64,000 bases of DNA from Bradyrhizobium sp. AUGA SZCCT0176 (GTDB lineage: Bacteria; Pseudomonadota; Alphaproteobacteria; Rhizobiales; Xanthobacteraceae): contig NZ_JAFCMB010000023.1 in the NCBI RefSeq assembly GCF_018130145.1, forward strand, positions 22,879 to 86,878, given 5' to 3'. Shown here in pieces: positions 28,856-40,010 of the stretch. A program made the position numbers and the translations under genes. A model generated the notes under the pieces. It was given only the letters and a program-made list of their open reading frames with translations. It had not been told where the DNA came from and ran no database searches. How positions within the stretch are numbered: position 1 is the first letter of the stretch; each line of letters begins with the position of its first letter.

Positions 28856-29815
28856 TCAGCGGGATCGCGCCGCGCGCGCCGCCTGCAGCTTGGCGAAATC
28901 ATCGCCGGCATGATGCGAGGAGCGGGTCAGCGGGCTGGCCGACACCATCAGGAAGCCCTTGGTGTAGGCGACCTTCTCGTAGCCGGCGAACTCGTCCGGG
29001 GTCACGTAGCGCATCACGGCGTGGTGCTTGCGGGTCGGCTGCAGATATTGCCCGATGGTGAGGAAGTCGACGTCCGCCGAGCGCAGATCGTCCATCACCT
29101 GCAGCACCTCGTGGCGTTCCTCGCCGAGGCCCACCATGATGCCAGACTTGGTGAAGATGGTCGGATCGATCTCCTTGACCCGCTGCAGCAGCCGGATCGA
29201 ATGGAAGTAGCGCGCGCCCGGCCGCACCGTGAGATAGCGCGACGGCACCGTTTCCAGATTATGGTTGAACACGTCGGGCTTTGCGGCCGCAACGATCTCC
29301 AGCGCGCCTTCCTTGCGCAGGAAATCCGGCGTCAGGATCTCGATGGTCGTGGTCGGGCAGCGGGCGCGGATCGCGCGGATGGTTTGCGCAAAATGCTCGG
29401 CGCCGCCATCGGCGAGATCGTCGCGATCCACTGACGTCACGACGATATGGGCGAGCCCGAGCTTGAAGGTGGCCTCCGCGACATGCTCCGGCTCGGCGGC
29501 ATCGAGCGCACCGGGCATCCCGGTCTTGACGTTGCAGAACGCGCAGGCGCGGGTGCAGGTGTCCCCCATGATCATGAAGGTGGCGTGCTTCTTGTCCCAG
29601 CACTCGCCGATATTCGGGCAGCCGGCCTCCTCGCACACCGTGACGAGGCCGTTCTCTTTCACGATCTTCCGGGTATCGGCGTAGCCGCGCGTGTTCGGCG
29701 CGCGGACGCGGATCCAGTCCGGCTTCGGCGGCGACAGCGCATCCGGCCGGTTCACCTTTTCGGGGTGGCGCGGGCGCACCTGGTTGGATGAGACGGTATC
29801 GACGAGAACGACCAT
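28856..29815 (-). CDS. lipA: Lipoyl synthase
   Basis: A 319-residue radical SAM enzyme that inserts two sulfurs into octanoyl chains on lipoyl domains. The auxiliary cluster cysteines are C61, C66 and C72 (CEEAGCPNIGEC). The radical SAM cysteines are C87, C91 and C94 (CTRACAFC). The C-terminal serine ligand region RSSHHAGDDF is present. Complete with the normal length. Confidence 0.98.
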   Translation of the reverse strand: MVVLVDTVSSNQVRPRHPEKVNRPDALSPPKPDWIRVRAPNTRGYADTRKIVKENGLVTVCEEAGCPNIGECWDKKHATFMIMGDTCTRACAFCNVKTGMPGALDAAEPEHVAEATFKLGLAHIVVTSVDRDDLADGGAEHFAQTIRAIRARCPTTTIEILTPDFLRKEGALEIVAAAKPDVFNHNLETVPSRYLTVRPGARYFHSIRLLQRVKEIDPTIFTKSGIMVGLGEERHEVLQVMDDLRSADVDFLTIGQYLQPTRKHHAVMRYVTPDEFAGYEKVAYTKGFLMVSASPLTRSSHHAGDDFAKLQAARAARSR

Positions 29816-29903
29816 GTTAAGTCCGAAAATGTCCGAAAACTCTTGGAAACCTTAGCTAATCCGTGTCGCGCTGCGCCGCAACCTCGCCGAACCTAGCAGA
29901 AAC

Positions 29904-30560
29904 ATGCAACATGTTGGGAGCATTCCTCCTGTTCCCGCTGATTCCCACCTCAAAATGATTCAAAAGCCCCAACCGGCCGAAACAAAGGCCCCTCGCCTCG
30001 GCAAAGCCCTGAAACGCGCGTTTTTTGCCCGCAGCGTGCATGAGGTCGCGCCCGACCTGATCGGCGCCACGCTGCTGCTCGACGGCGTCGGCGGCATCAT
30101 TGTCGAGGTCGAGGCCTATCACCACACCGATCCGGCCGCGCATTCGTTCCGGGGCCCGACGCCGCGGAACCTCGTGATGTTCGGCCCGCCCGGCTTTTCC
30201 TACGTCTATCGCTCCTACGGCATTCACTGGTGCGTGAATTTCGTCTGCGAGAAAGAAGGCTCGGCCAGCGCGGTTCTGATCCGCGCGCTGCAGCCAACCC
30301 ACGGCATTCCCGCGATGCGCCGCCGCCGCGGATTGCACGACGAGCGCACCCTGTGTTCGGGGCCCGGCAAATTGTGCGAGGCGCTGGGCATCACGATCAA
30401 GCACAGCGAATTGCCGCTCGATGCGCCGCCGATCAGCTTGCATGCGCGGATTGGCGACGCGGAAATCGTCACCGGCATTCGCATCGGCATCACCAAGGCC
30501 GTGGATTTTCCGTGGCGCTACGGGCTGAAGGGCTCGCGGTTTTTGAGCAAGGCGTTTTGA
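29904..30560 (+). CDS. DNA-3-methyladenine glycosylase (AAG/Mpg family)
   Basis: A 218-residue base-excision enzyme removing alkylated purines. The family core VEVEAYHHTDPAAHSFRG holds the catalytic glutamate (E70), followed by TPRN and MFGPPGFSYVYRSYGIHW. The C-terminal region GITKAVDFPWRYG is also conserved. Either the ATG at 29904 or one at 29955 (MIQKPQPAE) could be the true start, as neither has a strong ribosome-binding site. It is divergent from lipA. Confidence 0.92.
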   Translation: MQHVGSIPPVPADSHLKMIQKPQPAETKAPRLGKALKRAFFARSVHEVAPDLIGATLLLDGVGGIIVEVEAYHHTDPAAHSFRGPTPRNLVMFGPPGFSYVYRSYGIHWCVNFVCEKEGSASAVLIRALQPTHGIPAMRRRRGLHDERTLCSGPGKLCEALGITIKHSELPLDAPPISLHARIGDAEIVTGIRIGITKAVDFPWRYGLKGSRFLSKAF

Positions 30561-31293
30561 GGAAGCGTGCTCCGCTCTAGCGTCGTCCCGGCGAACTCAG
30601 ATGCGCAATTGCGCATCAGGGGACCCGTACTCCGCAGCGGTTGTTGTTGGAGAGGGTCGCTAACGCCAGTATTCCTACGGATGGCCGCGGCGTATGGGTC
30701 CCGGGTCAAGCCCGGGACGACGTCGGTAATTGTTGTTGCACAGTACGCTGAACACACCCTCTCATTCTCGCGGCGCGATGCGCCCGAGGTTTGCAAGTAA
30801 CTTCCTTGCCCTCGAAAATAGAGGGCGCAGGGAAGACCGGGTGCGCGCTGCACCCGCGGTCTCGTGTGCGAATTGTGCTAAGTAGGCTGCACACGAGCAT
30901 ACAGGGCAGCGGAGAACACCCAGCCTTCCCTGCGCAATGGCTTTACGGCTTATGACGCGCTCTCCCCGGTGAGACGGCCTCTATTGCCACCGTCGCCCCT
31001 CGGAAGCGTTAGCTCCCGCAGGACTTAACGCCGTTACGGGCGCCAGGACCACACGCTTTCGCCGTACGCTTCAGCCGCGACCGTCAATCGCAACTGTTAC
31101 GTCCATCGCAACCCGCCCCTCGTCGTGACGACGGCCGACGCCCCTCTGAGTGGGACGGGATAACGCAAACTCGTAGAGATGATTTGCCCGACGGCGAAAG
31201 CGAAATATTTTTTATTTCGGGGCTTGACACAATTTCTGACAATCAGAAGTGATTTGCCCGTCGTGTCAGTTTGTCGCGGCGGTATCTCGCTTT
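30561..31293. other. Structured non-coding region with several hairpins
   Basis: There are 733 bases with no credible gene. Visible structures are a perfect GTCCCGGG-TCAAG-CCCGGGAC palindrome (30698-30718); a two-tier hairpin with CTTCC/GGAAG outside and GCCCTC/GAGGGC inside (30801-30835); and CTCGTGTGC/GCACACGAG arms (30861-30869 and 30889-30897). The motif TGATTTGCCCG is repeated at about 31179 and 31252. The text from about 30900 to 31160 resembles a dispersed element I associate with Bradyrhizobium-type genomes, though I cannot verify this here. Confidence 0.5.
30698..30718. repeat. CCCGGGTCAAGCCCGGG-type palindrome
   Basis: Perfect 8-bp arms (GTCCCGGG and CCCGGGAC) flank TCAAG. The same TCAAGCCCGG core occurs in the long inverted repeat at 31725-31811, and TCAAGTCCG in the dispersed repeats at 27368 and 37690. 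This points to a family of related intergenic palindromes. Confidence 0.6.
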
Positions 31294-31680
31294 TCACACC
31301 GCGTGATGGCACACGGCCTCGATGCGGTTGCCGTCGGGATCGCGCAGGAACGCCGCGTAATAGGACGCGTGATAGTCGCGCAGTCCCGGCGGTCCGTCGT
31401 CGGTGCCGCCGGCGGCGATGCCGGCGTCCCAGAAGGCGTCGACCTGGGTCTGCCATCGTGCCTTGAAGCACCAGTGGCGGCCAAAAGCGTCGTCCGGTTT
31501 CGGGCCCTTGCGGATGGTGAGATAAACCCGGTCCGGATACGCCGGGCGCGCCCGCTCGCCATAGCCGAGCCAGTCGTCGCGGCGGCCAACCTTGACGATG
31601 CCGAGCGCTTTCATGATCGCGTCGTAGAACCGCTCGGCGGCGGCGATGTCGGAGACCGTGATGGAGACGTGGTCCAGCAT
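31294..31680 (-). CDS. VOC-family (glyoxalase/dioxygenase fold) protein
   Basis: A 128-residue single vicinal-oxygen-chelate protein. The first motif is MLDHVSITVSDIAAAERFYDAI, with a likely metal-binding His4. The second half has HASYYAAFLRDPDGNRIEAV, where the glutamate is the usual last ligand. Family members include glyoxalase I-like and fosfomycin-resistance-like enzymes, but the exact activity is unknown. It stands alone between the structured non-coding region and the long inverted repeat before valS. Confidence 0.85.
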   Translation of the reverse strand: MLDHVSITVSDIAAAERFYDAIMKALGIVKVGRRDDWLGYGERARPAYPDRVYLTIRKGPKPDDAFGRHWCFKARWQTQVDAFWDAGIAAGGTDDGPPGLRDYHASYYAAFLRDPDGNRIEAVCHHAV

Positions 31681-31724
31681 GCAGGGTTAGCTCCGCACTT
31701 TTCGTCATCGATCACGTATATCTC

Positions 31725-31811
31725 GTCATGCCCGGCCTTGTGCTGGGCATCCACGTCTTGGCCACAGTAAGCAAGGAAGACGTGGATGGCCGGGTCAAGC
31801 CCGGCCATGAC
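31725..31811. repeat. Long imperfect inverted repeat downstream of valS
   Basis: Two 35-base arms, 31725-31759 and 31777-31811, are imperfectly complementary around a 17-base loop. The best-paired parts are CCACGTCTT with AAGACGTGG and GGCCGGGC-like segments near the outer ends. It sits between the convergent ends of nothing but the valS stop and the start of the VOC gene, where it could end or stabilise transcripts. Elements of this look recur in Bradyrhizobium-type genomes, by recollection. Confidence 0.65.
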
Positions 31812-31829
31812 AGCCAATATCGTTGCGCC

Positions 31830-34700
<2,871 letters not shown>

Positions 34701-34731
34701 GACAATGCAATTGGGGTCTTGAGGAAGCGAT

Positions 34732-34786
34732 AGCGTTTTCGAGCGAATTTGGAGACGGTTCGCGCCAGGAAAACGCGTTCAAAACA
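34732..34786. repeat. Dispersed intergenic repeat, copy 3 of 4 (short form)
   Basis: Reads AGCGTTTTCGAGCGAA, then GGTTCGCGCCAGGAAAACG and GTTCAAAACAA. The inner TTGATCCGG palindrome found in copies 1, 2 and 4 is missing, so this looks like a deletion form. It lies 32 bases upstream of the valS start codon and could influence its leader. Confidence 0.7.
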
Positions 34787-34948
34787 ACCGACTAGCGCCC
34801 GACTCTGAAGCAATCAGGAACCTTACGGGCCCCTAGAAAGCCGCCGGAAGGCATCGAGTCAACCGCAGCTGCACGCCGAAGTCCGATAAAGCCCGTCGGG
34901 CATGGCTGAATGAGGGCCAAACGCCTCGCAAGCGGCCGCTTTGACGGG

Positions 34949-35701
34949 CTAGCGCCCGCGCGAAACCCGCTCGATTTCGGCTTTGACGAGCTTCTCCACC
35001 AAGCCCGGGAGATTGTCGTCGAGCCAGGATTTCAGCATCGGCCGCAGCATTTCCTTGACCAGATCTTCCAGCGTCCGGGCGTTGTTGCTGAGCACCGTGT
35101 TGGCCAGCGAATTGAAGGCGGATTCGACCGCGGACACCGTCGAGCGCGACAATATCTGCTGCGCCGGCGAAGCTGCGGCGGCGCTTTCAAACGGCGGCGG
35201 TTCATAGGCCGGCTGCCGGTGCAGCGCCTTGGCGGCGGCGGTCTCGGTGAACTCGATGTCGTCCTGCGGCTCGATCTTGTGGAATGAGGATGCCGCCGGC
35301 TGCGGATCCGGCACCGCCATCTCGTCGGTGAGCTCGAACACGTCGGCCTCGGGCTGCGCCGGCCGGATGTCCGCCTCCGGCGTCGCCGCGTCGAGGCTTG
35401 CGAGCATCGCGTCGATGTCGTCCTGGTTGTTGCTGGCGGCGGGCTCCGGCGCAGGCGGCGGTGGCGCGGGCTTGGGCGCGGCGGCCGGTTTGGGCGCGAT
35501 CGCCGACGGCGGAATATCCTTCATCGCCGCCGGCTTGGCGGCCGGAGGCTCGGGTTTCGCTGATGGCGGCGGGCTTGCGGGCTTCTCGGCGGCAGCCGGC
35601 TTTGCATCAGCAGGTTTGGCTTCGTCGTCAGCGATGATGCGACGGATCGACGCCAGAATCTCCTCCATCGAGGGCTCTTGGACCTTTGCAGGTTGCGTCA
35701 T
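34949..35701 (-). CDS. popZ: Polar organising protein PopZ (DUF2497)
   Basis: A 250-residue protein. The N-terminal helix EPSMEEILASIRRIIADDE (about residues 9-27) is followed by a proline- and alanine-rich disordered linker. The C-terminal assembly region is NARTLEDLVKEMLRPMLKSW continuing to the end. This is the PopZ architecture; in Caulobacter PopZ forms polar networks that anchor chromosome origins and recruit cell-cycle proteins. The linker is longer than in Caulobacter. I choose the ATG at 35701, with GGAG 7 bases upstream, over a GTG at 35713. It lies upstream of valS. Confidence 0.9.
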   Translation of the reverse strand: MTQPAKVQEPSMEEILASIRRIIADDEAKPADAKPAAAEKPASPPPSAKPEPPAAKPAAMKDIPPSAIAPKPAAAPKPAPPPPAPEPAASNNQDDIDAMLASLDAATPEADIRPAQPEADVFELTDEMAVPDPQPAASSFHKIEPQDDIEFTETAAAKALHRQPAYEPPPFESAAAASPAQQILSRSTVSAVESAFNSLANTVLSNNARTLEDLVKEMLRPMLKSWLDDNLPGLVEKLVKAEIERVSRGR

Positions 35702-36068
35702 CGCCGACTCCACATCGAAACCATTTTACACCAAGCCACTCGGGATTTGCCGGTTCCGGATATGCAGGCCGGGATTTTCATCGCGCAAGCCAGACTTGTC
35801 CCCAGATCAACCCCACACGATGCATCGCGCGGGGTTCCGCTCCCCAAAAGCAACGCGGCTCGCGGCCTGTAGACGTAAAAGGTGTGCGAATCGCCCTGCT
35901 GCCTCCAAGAAAGTTATGTCACGGCAACAAGTGATTGCAACAACACACCCGGCGTACTCCCCGTCGGGTGGTGAATCATTCCGGCCGAATGACGTTGTCA
36001 TCCCCCGGATGACGTTGTCATCCCCGGGGTGACGCTTGTCATCCCGCACGCATGCGGGTGGCGGGATA
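35702..36068. promoter_or_regulatory. popZ upstream region with tandem TGACGTTGTCA repeats
   Basis: This 367-base gap between popZ and the tolC stop holds three tandem ~20-base units around 35988-36043. Two contain ATGACGTTGTCATCCCC and the third TGACGCTTGTCATCCC. The core TGAC-GTT-GTCA is itself an inverted repeat. Next to them, CCCGCA-N4-TGCGGG (36043-36058) forms a hairpin just downstream of the tolC stop without a U tract. The rest shows no gene. Confidence 0.5.
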
Positions 36069-37505
36069 TCAGCGGCCGTCGGGGGTGCGAACGCCGGCCC
36101 AGCTGTCGCGCACCTGATGATAGTGCACGCTCGGATCATAGGTCGTGGTCGGCAGCTTGAGCACGATCGGTGACAAACGCCCGATCGTGTTGAGCACCGA
36201 GTAGGACGCGACGACGCGGTCGTGCTGGGCGGTGACGAGCGCGACGCGCGCGTTGACCAGCGCCTGCTGCGCGTTCAAGACGTCGAGCGTGGTGCGCTGT
36301 CCGGCCTTAGCTTCCTCGCGCACGCCGTTGAGCGCGATCTCGGACGCCGTCACCTGCGCCTGTGCCGACTGCACCTGCGCCTTGCCGGCCACCAACTGTC
36401 CCCAGGCCGTGACGACGTTGGCGCGGGCCTGATCCCGCTGCTGTTCGAGAGTGAGGCGCTGCTGCGCCAGGGTTTCCTTGGATTGGCGGATCAACGAATA
36501 TTCGGCGCCGCCATTGTAGATCGGGACATTGAGCTGCGCGACAGCCGACGCCCCGAACGACCTGTAGACTGTCATGGTCTGTTCGTAGGACTGCTGCACC
36601 GATGCCACCAGGTTCACGGTCGGCAACAATGCGCCCTCGTTGACCTTGACCTGGAGGTAGCTGACGTCGATGCCGAACATCGCCGCGGTAACATTCGGAT
36701 TTTGCGTCAGGCCGAGTTCGACGGCGCCGGGCAGCGTGCCCGGCAAATAGCGATCGACCGGCGAACCCGGGGCCAGCGCTACCGGCTCATTGCCGATGAT
36801 GCGGCGGAAGTTCGAACGCGTCGTGTTCAGGTTGGACTCGGCGGTGAGTTGCTGGGTCCTGCCGGCGGCCAGTTGTGCTTCCGATTGCGCGACGTCGGTG
36901 CGGGTCACTTCGCCGACATTGAAGCGGTCCTTGGTCTGCTTCAGCGTCTGTTCGAGCACGCGAACGTTGCTCTTCTGAACCTCGACGATCGCGGAGTCGC
37001 GCAGATAGTCCATGTAGATCGTGGCCGCCGACAGCAACACAGTCTGCTCCAGCGCCCGCAAGGCTTCGCGCGCGCCGGAAACCTGGCTTTCAGCGGCGCG
37101 GGTGCGGTTGGCGGTCTGCTGGCCGTTGAACACGTTCTGCGTGACGGTAGCGCCGACGCTGCGCGGCGCGTTGGTGCCGTGAGTTTGCTGAGAAACCACG
37201 ACGGGGGCACCCGCAGCGTTGAGACCGCCAGAATTGAGAAGCGTGTCGGTATATTGATAACCGGCGCTGGCGGTGACGGCGACCCTGGGGCGATAGCCCG
37301 ACAACGCCTGTGGCACGTTTTCGTCGGTGAAGCGCACCTGGGCGCGCTGCGCGTTTAACTGTGGGTTGTTCTGATAGGCGCGCACCAGCGCGGCCTCGAT
37401 CGTATCGGCCAGAGCGGGCGTCGGGCCCATCAAAGCTAACAGAAGGACCGAAGCCGCAGCTCCGGTGAAAACCTTCACCCCACGCATCAATGGTGATCCA
37501 ATCAT
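36069..37505 (-). CDS. tolC: TolC-family outer-membrane efflux/secretion channel
   Basis: A 478-residue TolC homologue forming the outer-membrane tunnel of tripartite efflux pumps and type I secretion. A signal peptide ends near ALAD (residue 34). The two structurally repeated halves have helical barrel segments such as TIEAALVRAYQNNPQLNAQRAQ and ARANVVTAWGQLVAGKAQVQ, and end at IGRLSPIVLKLPTTTYDPS. A start at residue 7 (MRGVKVF) is also possible. It could serve the giant RTX protein at the end of the window, but no type I ABC/MFP genes are seen here. Confidence 0.93.
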   Translation of the reverse strand: MIGSPLMRGVKVFTGAAASVLLLALMGPTPALADTIEAALVRAYQNNPQLNAQRAQVRFTDENVPQALSGYRPRVAVTASAGYQYTDTLLNSGGLNAAGAPVVVSQQTHGTNAPRSVGATVTQNVFNGQQTANRTRAAESQVSGAREALRALEQTVLLSAATIYMDYLRDSAIVEVQKSNVRVLEQTLKQTKDRFNVGEVTRTDVAQSEAQLAAGRTQQLTAESNLNTTRSNFRRIIGNEPVALAPGSPVDRYLPGTLPGAVELGLTQNPNVTAAMFGIDVSYLQVKVNEGALLPTVNLVASVQQSYEQTMTVYRSFGASAVAQLNVPIYNGGAEYSLIRQSKETLAQQRLTLEQQRDQARANVVTAWGQLVAGKAQVQSAQAQVTASEIALNGVREEAKAGQRTTLDVLNAQQALVNARVALVTAQHDRVVASYSVLNTIGRLSPIVLKLPTTTYDPSVHYHQVRDSWAGVRTPDGR

Positions 37506-37689
37506 TTAGTTCGCCGGCCAAAACAACAACCGGACGCCGCTTCGTCGAAGTGAGTCCCGGCTCACCTTATTCCGCACCGGGGCTCGACGGAACCACCCAG
37601 CAAGCGAAACCGGTCGAAACTCTTCACGTGGGGCAAACGGGCCACACTTCTGATTCAGAACGGGATTTTAACAGCCTGAACGGGGCGTC

Positions 37690-37777
37690 TTTTTGTTTTG
37701 ACGCGTTTTCCTGGCGCGAACCGGGTTCCACCCCGGATCAAGTCCGGGGCAGGCTTTCGCTCGCTTCTAGAAAACGA
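37690..37777. repeat. Dispersed intergenic repeat, copy 4 of 4 (reverse orientation)
   Basis: On the plus strand: TTTTGTTTTGACGCGTTTTC, GCGCGAACCGGG, then the inner palindrome CCCCGGA-TCAAG-TCCGGGG, ending CTAGAAAACG. It lies between the tolC start and the pcm stop. Confidence 0.75.
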
Positions 37778-38351
37778 ACGCTGGAAGCCGTTCCATGCCC
37801 GGCAGCACCGGCACGGCGGCGTCGAACAGCGCCCGGTTCCCGAAATCGCCATGGGAACGCGTCACGATGGTAGCCCGCTGCGGCTGCGACATCGCGAAAA
37901 CGCCGACCAGCCGGCCGCCGTCCCGGAGTTGCCCATAGAGCTTTTGCGGCACGATCTCGGTCGCGCCGTTCAGGACGATGACGTCGAAGGGCGCCTTGGC
38001 GGGATCCCCGTCGGCGCCTGTCGCGCTATGGACCTGCCTGGCAAATTGGCCAATCACGGCAGCGGCGTATCCGCTGGCGCAGCCCACCACCAGAACATTG
38101 TCGGTTTCCTTGATCTCGGCGGCCTGCAGCATCTTCGCCAGCACCGCCGGCTGGATCAGGAACTGCTTTTCCGAACCGGCCTCGCCGACCTCGAGATCGA
38201 GGTCCAGATAAGCCAGGGCGCGCTTGTTTTCGGGGACAAAGGTCTCGCGCGGCACCGCCAGCATGGCGTCGATGATGCGGATATCGGTGACGTCGCTGGG
38301 ACGCACCTGACCATCGACCATTTTCTGGCGCGCGGTCGAAAAACCGGACAT
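37767..38351 (-). CDS. Protein-L-isoaspartate methyltransferase-like, internally shortened
   Basis: A 194-residue PIMT homologue. The N-terminus MSGFSTARQKMVDGQVRP is typical of rhizobial forms. SAM motif I is VLVVGCASGYAAAVIG, and the C-terminal part (APFDVIVLNGATEIVP; FGNRALFDAAVPVLPG) is clear. Between QFARQV and APFD only about a dozen residues remain, whereas family members have about 40. The missing part carries the acidic residue that binds the SAM ribose. The frame is open throughout, so this looks like an in-frame deletion and the protein may be inactive. It is upstream of tolC, as in related bacteria. Confidence 0.8.
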   Translation of the reverse strand: MSGFSTARQKMVDGQVRPSDVTDIRIIDAMLAVPRETFVPENKRALAYLDLDLEVGEAGSEKQFLIQPAVLAKMLQAAEIKETDNVLVVGCASGYAAAVIGQFARQVHSATGADGDPAKAPFDVIVLNGATEIVPQKLYGQLRDGGRLVGVFAMSQPQRATIVTRSHGDFGNRALFDAAVPVLPGMERLPAFVF

Positions 38352-38514
38352 TGGCGAAGACCCTTTGAAGACCCTTGGGCTAAGACCCTGAAAGCAAGCG
38401 GCGTTGCCGCCGGGAGAGCTGAAACCGGGGTCATCTTTGGTACAAGCTCCGGCAAAACGCAACACGCCGGGCGCACGCGCCAACCCGGCGCAGGATTCCG
38501 AAGATAAAGGCGCC

Positions 38515-38694
38515 CTACTCGATCGTGACCGCAAGCCGGCCGATCAGCTGCGCCACCTCGTCCAGATGCTCGGAATCATGTTCCACAAGCGCTTGCGCCA
38601 GCCGGAACAGGCATTCGTCATCGCTGAGATCAGGAATATCGCTCGGCACGATCGAGGGCACGGCTCTCATCAGGTCGGCGGAAATGGCTGGCAT
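38515..38694 (-). CDS. Small hypothetical protein
   Basis: A 59-residue acidic protein, MPAISADLMRAVPSIVPSDI at the start and ending QLIGRLAVTIE. The middle DLSDDECLFRLAQALVEHDS looks helical. GGGAG is 9 bases upstream of the ATG. It precedes pcm on the same strand. I do not recognise a family. Codon use looks normal for the genome, so I consider it probably real. Confidence 0.45.
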   Translation of the reverse strand: MPAISADLMRAVPSIVPSDIPDLSDDECLFRLAQALVEHDSEHLDEVAQLIGRLAVTIE

Positions 38695-38964
38695 CGAATC
38701 GGCTCCCGTGAAACCCGGCAGTTTCAAAATTCGGATCGGATTGAGTCGAATTGGCGGCTGGCGCCATGCTCCGCGCGGATGCCGGGTTTGCACAGGTGCG
38801 TTGCCGGTTATGCCCGCGCCGGACCGGGAAATGGCGGCAAATCCTTGAACCGCCGGGGATTTCAGGCCCCATCCACCATGGCGCCGGGGATGGACATTTG
38901 GTCCTTTGCAAGCCCGAAAGGCTTTGTTATACGCTCCCGGCTCGCGAACATTTGTTTCGCCTAT

Positions 38965-39039
38965 TCCTCGGTAGCTCAGCGGTAGAGCATTCGACTGTTA
39001 ATCGAATGGTCGCTGGTTCGAATCCAGCCCGGGGAGCCA
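38965..39039 (+). tRNA. tRNA-Asn (GUU)
   Basis: A 75-base tRNA with encoded CCA. The acceptor stem TCCTCGG pairs with CCGGGGA (with G-U pairs). The D-arm is GCTCAGCGGTAGAGC, the anticodon arm TCGACTGTTAATCGA has anticodon GTT, and the T-arm is GCTGGTTCGAATCCAGC. The discriminator is G. An accessory-looking region with direct repeats begins about 20 bases downstream, which fits tRNA genes as insertion points, but no copied 3' end was found. Confidence 0.97.
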
Positions 39040-39365
39040 GCAAATTCAATTGTTTCTCAGGTTTCGACGCGGCGCCCCACAGGCGCCTTCTGCATCGGGG
39101 CCACTTCAAGGCCCACTTGAGTATCCCGCGTCCTGAGCGACAACGTACTTGTTCCTCAGGAGCTATCCGGTCGAATCGGAGCACCCCCGATCGGGCGGCT
39201 AGAGCAGCGGATGCGGTGCTTACCTGCTGCCGATCAGTGCAGTCTTTCGCGTTACGTCACCCGTAGCTGCAGTCCGCCGATCCAAAGTGACGTTCGATCC
39301 CGAGCGGCACGCTGCGGATTTTTTTCCCCCACCGACGCGGCTATTCAATTAGGGATCCCATTTGC
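39040..39365. other. Gene-free tail of tRNA-Asn with one copy of a direct repeat
   Basis: No credible gene. The part 39061-39146 is closely repeated at 40232-40316. Each copy begins GTTTCGACGCGGCGCCC, with CACTTGAG in the middle and GCGTCCTGAGCG near the end. The remainder, about 39150-39365, shows nothing I recognise. Confidence 0.5.
39061..39146 (+). repeat. Direct repeat, left copy
   Basis: Shares roughly nine tenths of positions with 40232-40316, by eye, with one single-base gap. It begins 22 bases after the tRNA-Asn 3' end. The pair brackets a hypothetical gene and about 1.1 kb of accessory DNA, suggesting past duplication or insertion. Confidence 0.65.
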
Positions 39366-39713
39366 TCAGCCGTTACCTGCCGGCTCGGCAAAAGACAGTG
39401 CTAGCCGCAAAAATTCTTCGCGGTCAAATTCAACTTCGCCGAATGTACCACGCAAGACCAGCGGACAGGTCGCGGCTGCCTTGAATGCGGCTTCATTGAT
39501 CAGCCTATATTCGCGGCCGTGCAGATTCATCGTAAGGCCGGATAACGCTTGAAGTCGGTAGCTGATAGCGACCAGATCAGCGGTGCTTACTTCCTTGGAA
39601 AGTGCATCGACGATTGAAATGGTGGCGTTCTCGAATCCACGGGGGCCATCCTCAGCCGCGCTGTTGGCGCGGGTCAGAAGATCGGCGCAAACTTCTCGTA
39701 CTGGCTCGCCCAT
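39366..39713 (-). CDS. Hypothetical protein
   Basis: A 115-residue protein of unknown family beginning MGEPVREVCADLLTRANSAA and ending LALSFAEPAGNG. AGGAACC lies just upstream of this ATG. The open frame continues upstream to an ATG at 39848 (160 residues), so the longer form is possible. The second half (ALSGLTMNLHGREYRLINEAAFK; GEVEFDREEFLRLAL) is well formed and suggests a folded cytoplasmic protein. It lies inside the accessory patch after tRNA-Asn. Confidence 0.55.
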   Translation of the reverse strand: MGEPVREVCADLLTRANSAAEDGPRGFENATISIVDALSKEVSTADLVAISYRLQALSGLTMNLHGREYRLINEAAFKAAATCPLVLRGTFGEVEFDREEFLRLALSFAEPAGNG

Positions 39714-39860
39714 ATGAGGTTCCTGCGAATCGGGATCACTCACGATGACACAATGCAGGGTGCCAAAACCGAAGATTGAGGGCTTGTCCCACCTATTCAC
39801 AGGGTACTCCCACAAGCGCTGCTTGAGGCGGAATCCGTCCCTTATCATCGAACGACGCAG

Positions 39861-40010
39861 TTAAGCCTTGGTGCGCTTCTGGCGCGGCGCTGGAGTCGGT
39901 TCCGCCTCGGGCCGGCGCAGTGCCTTCAGCATGGCGATACAGGCCATCATCTCCGGCCCGTCACGCTCGGCAAGCCAATGAAAATGAAAGAGCTGAGGTA
40001 CTCCGAACTA
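39861..40010 (-). pseudogene. Possible fragment of a small gene
   Basis: The minus-strand frame ending TAA at 39861 reads HFHWLAERDGPEMMACIAML and continues through a Pro/Ala/Lys tail ending RQKRTKA. It looks coding, but a TAG about 50 codons upstream cuts it and no good start is seen before the methionine pair. It ends just before the longer possible start of the 39366 gene. It may be the remnant of a gene 3' end. Confidence 0.3.

Noticed and set aside
35988..36058. CRISPR array
   Set aside because: The three units are directly abutting and about 20 bases long, with no spacers and no cas genes.
39005..39060. A phage-type attachment site at the tRNA-Asn 3' end
   Set aside because: I found no second copy of the tRNA 3' end in the window and no integrase gene.
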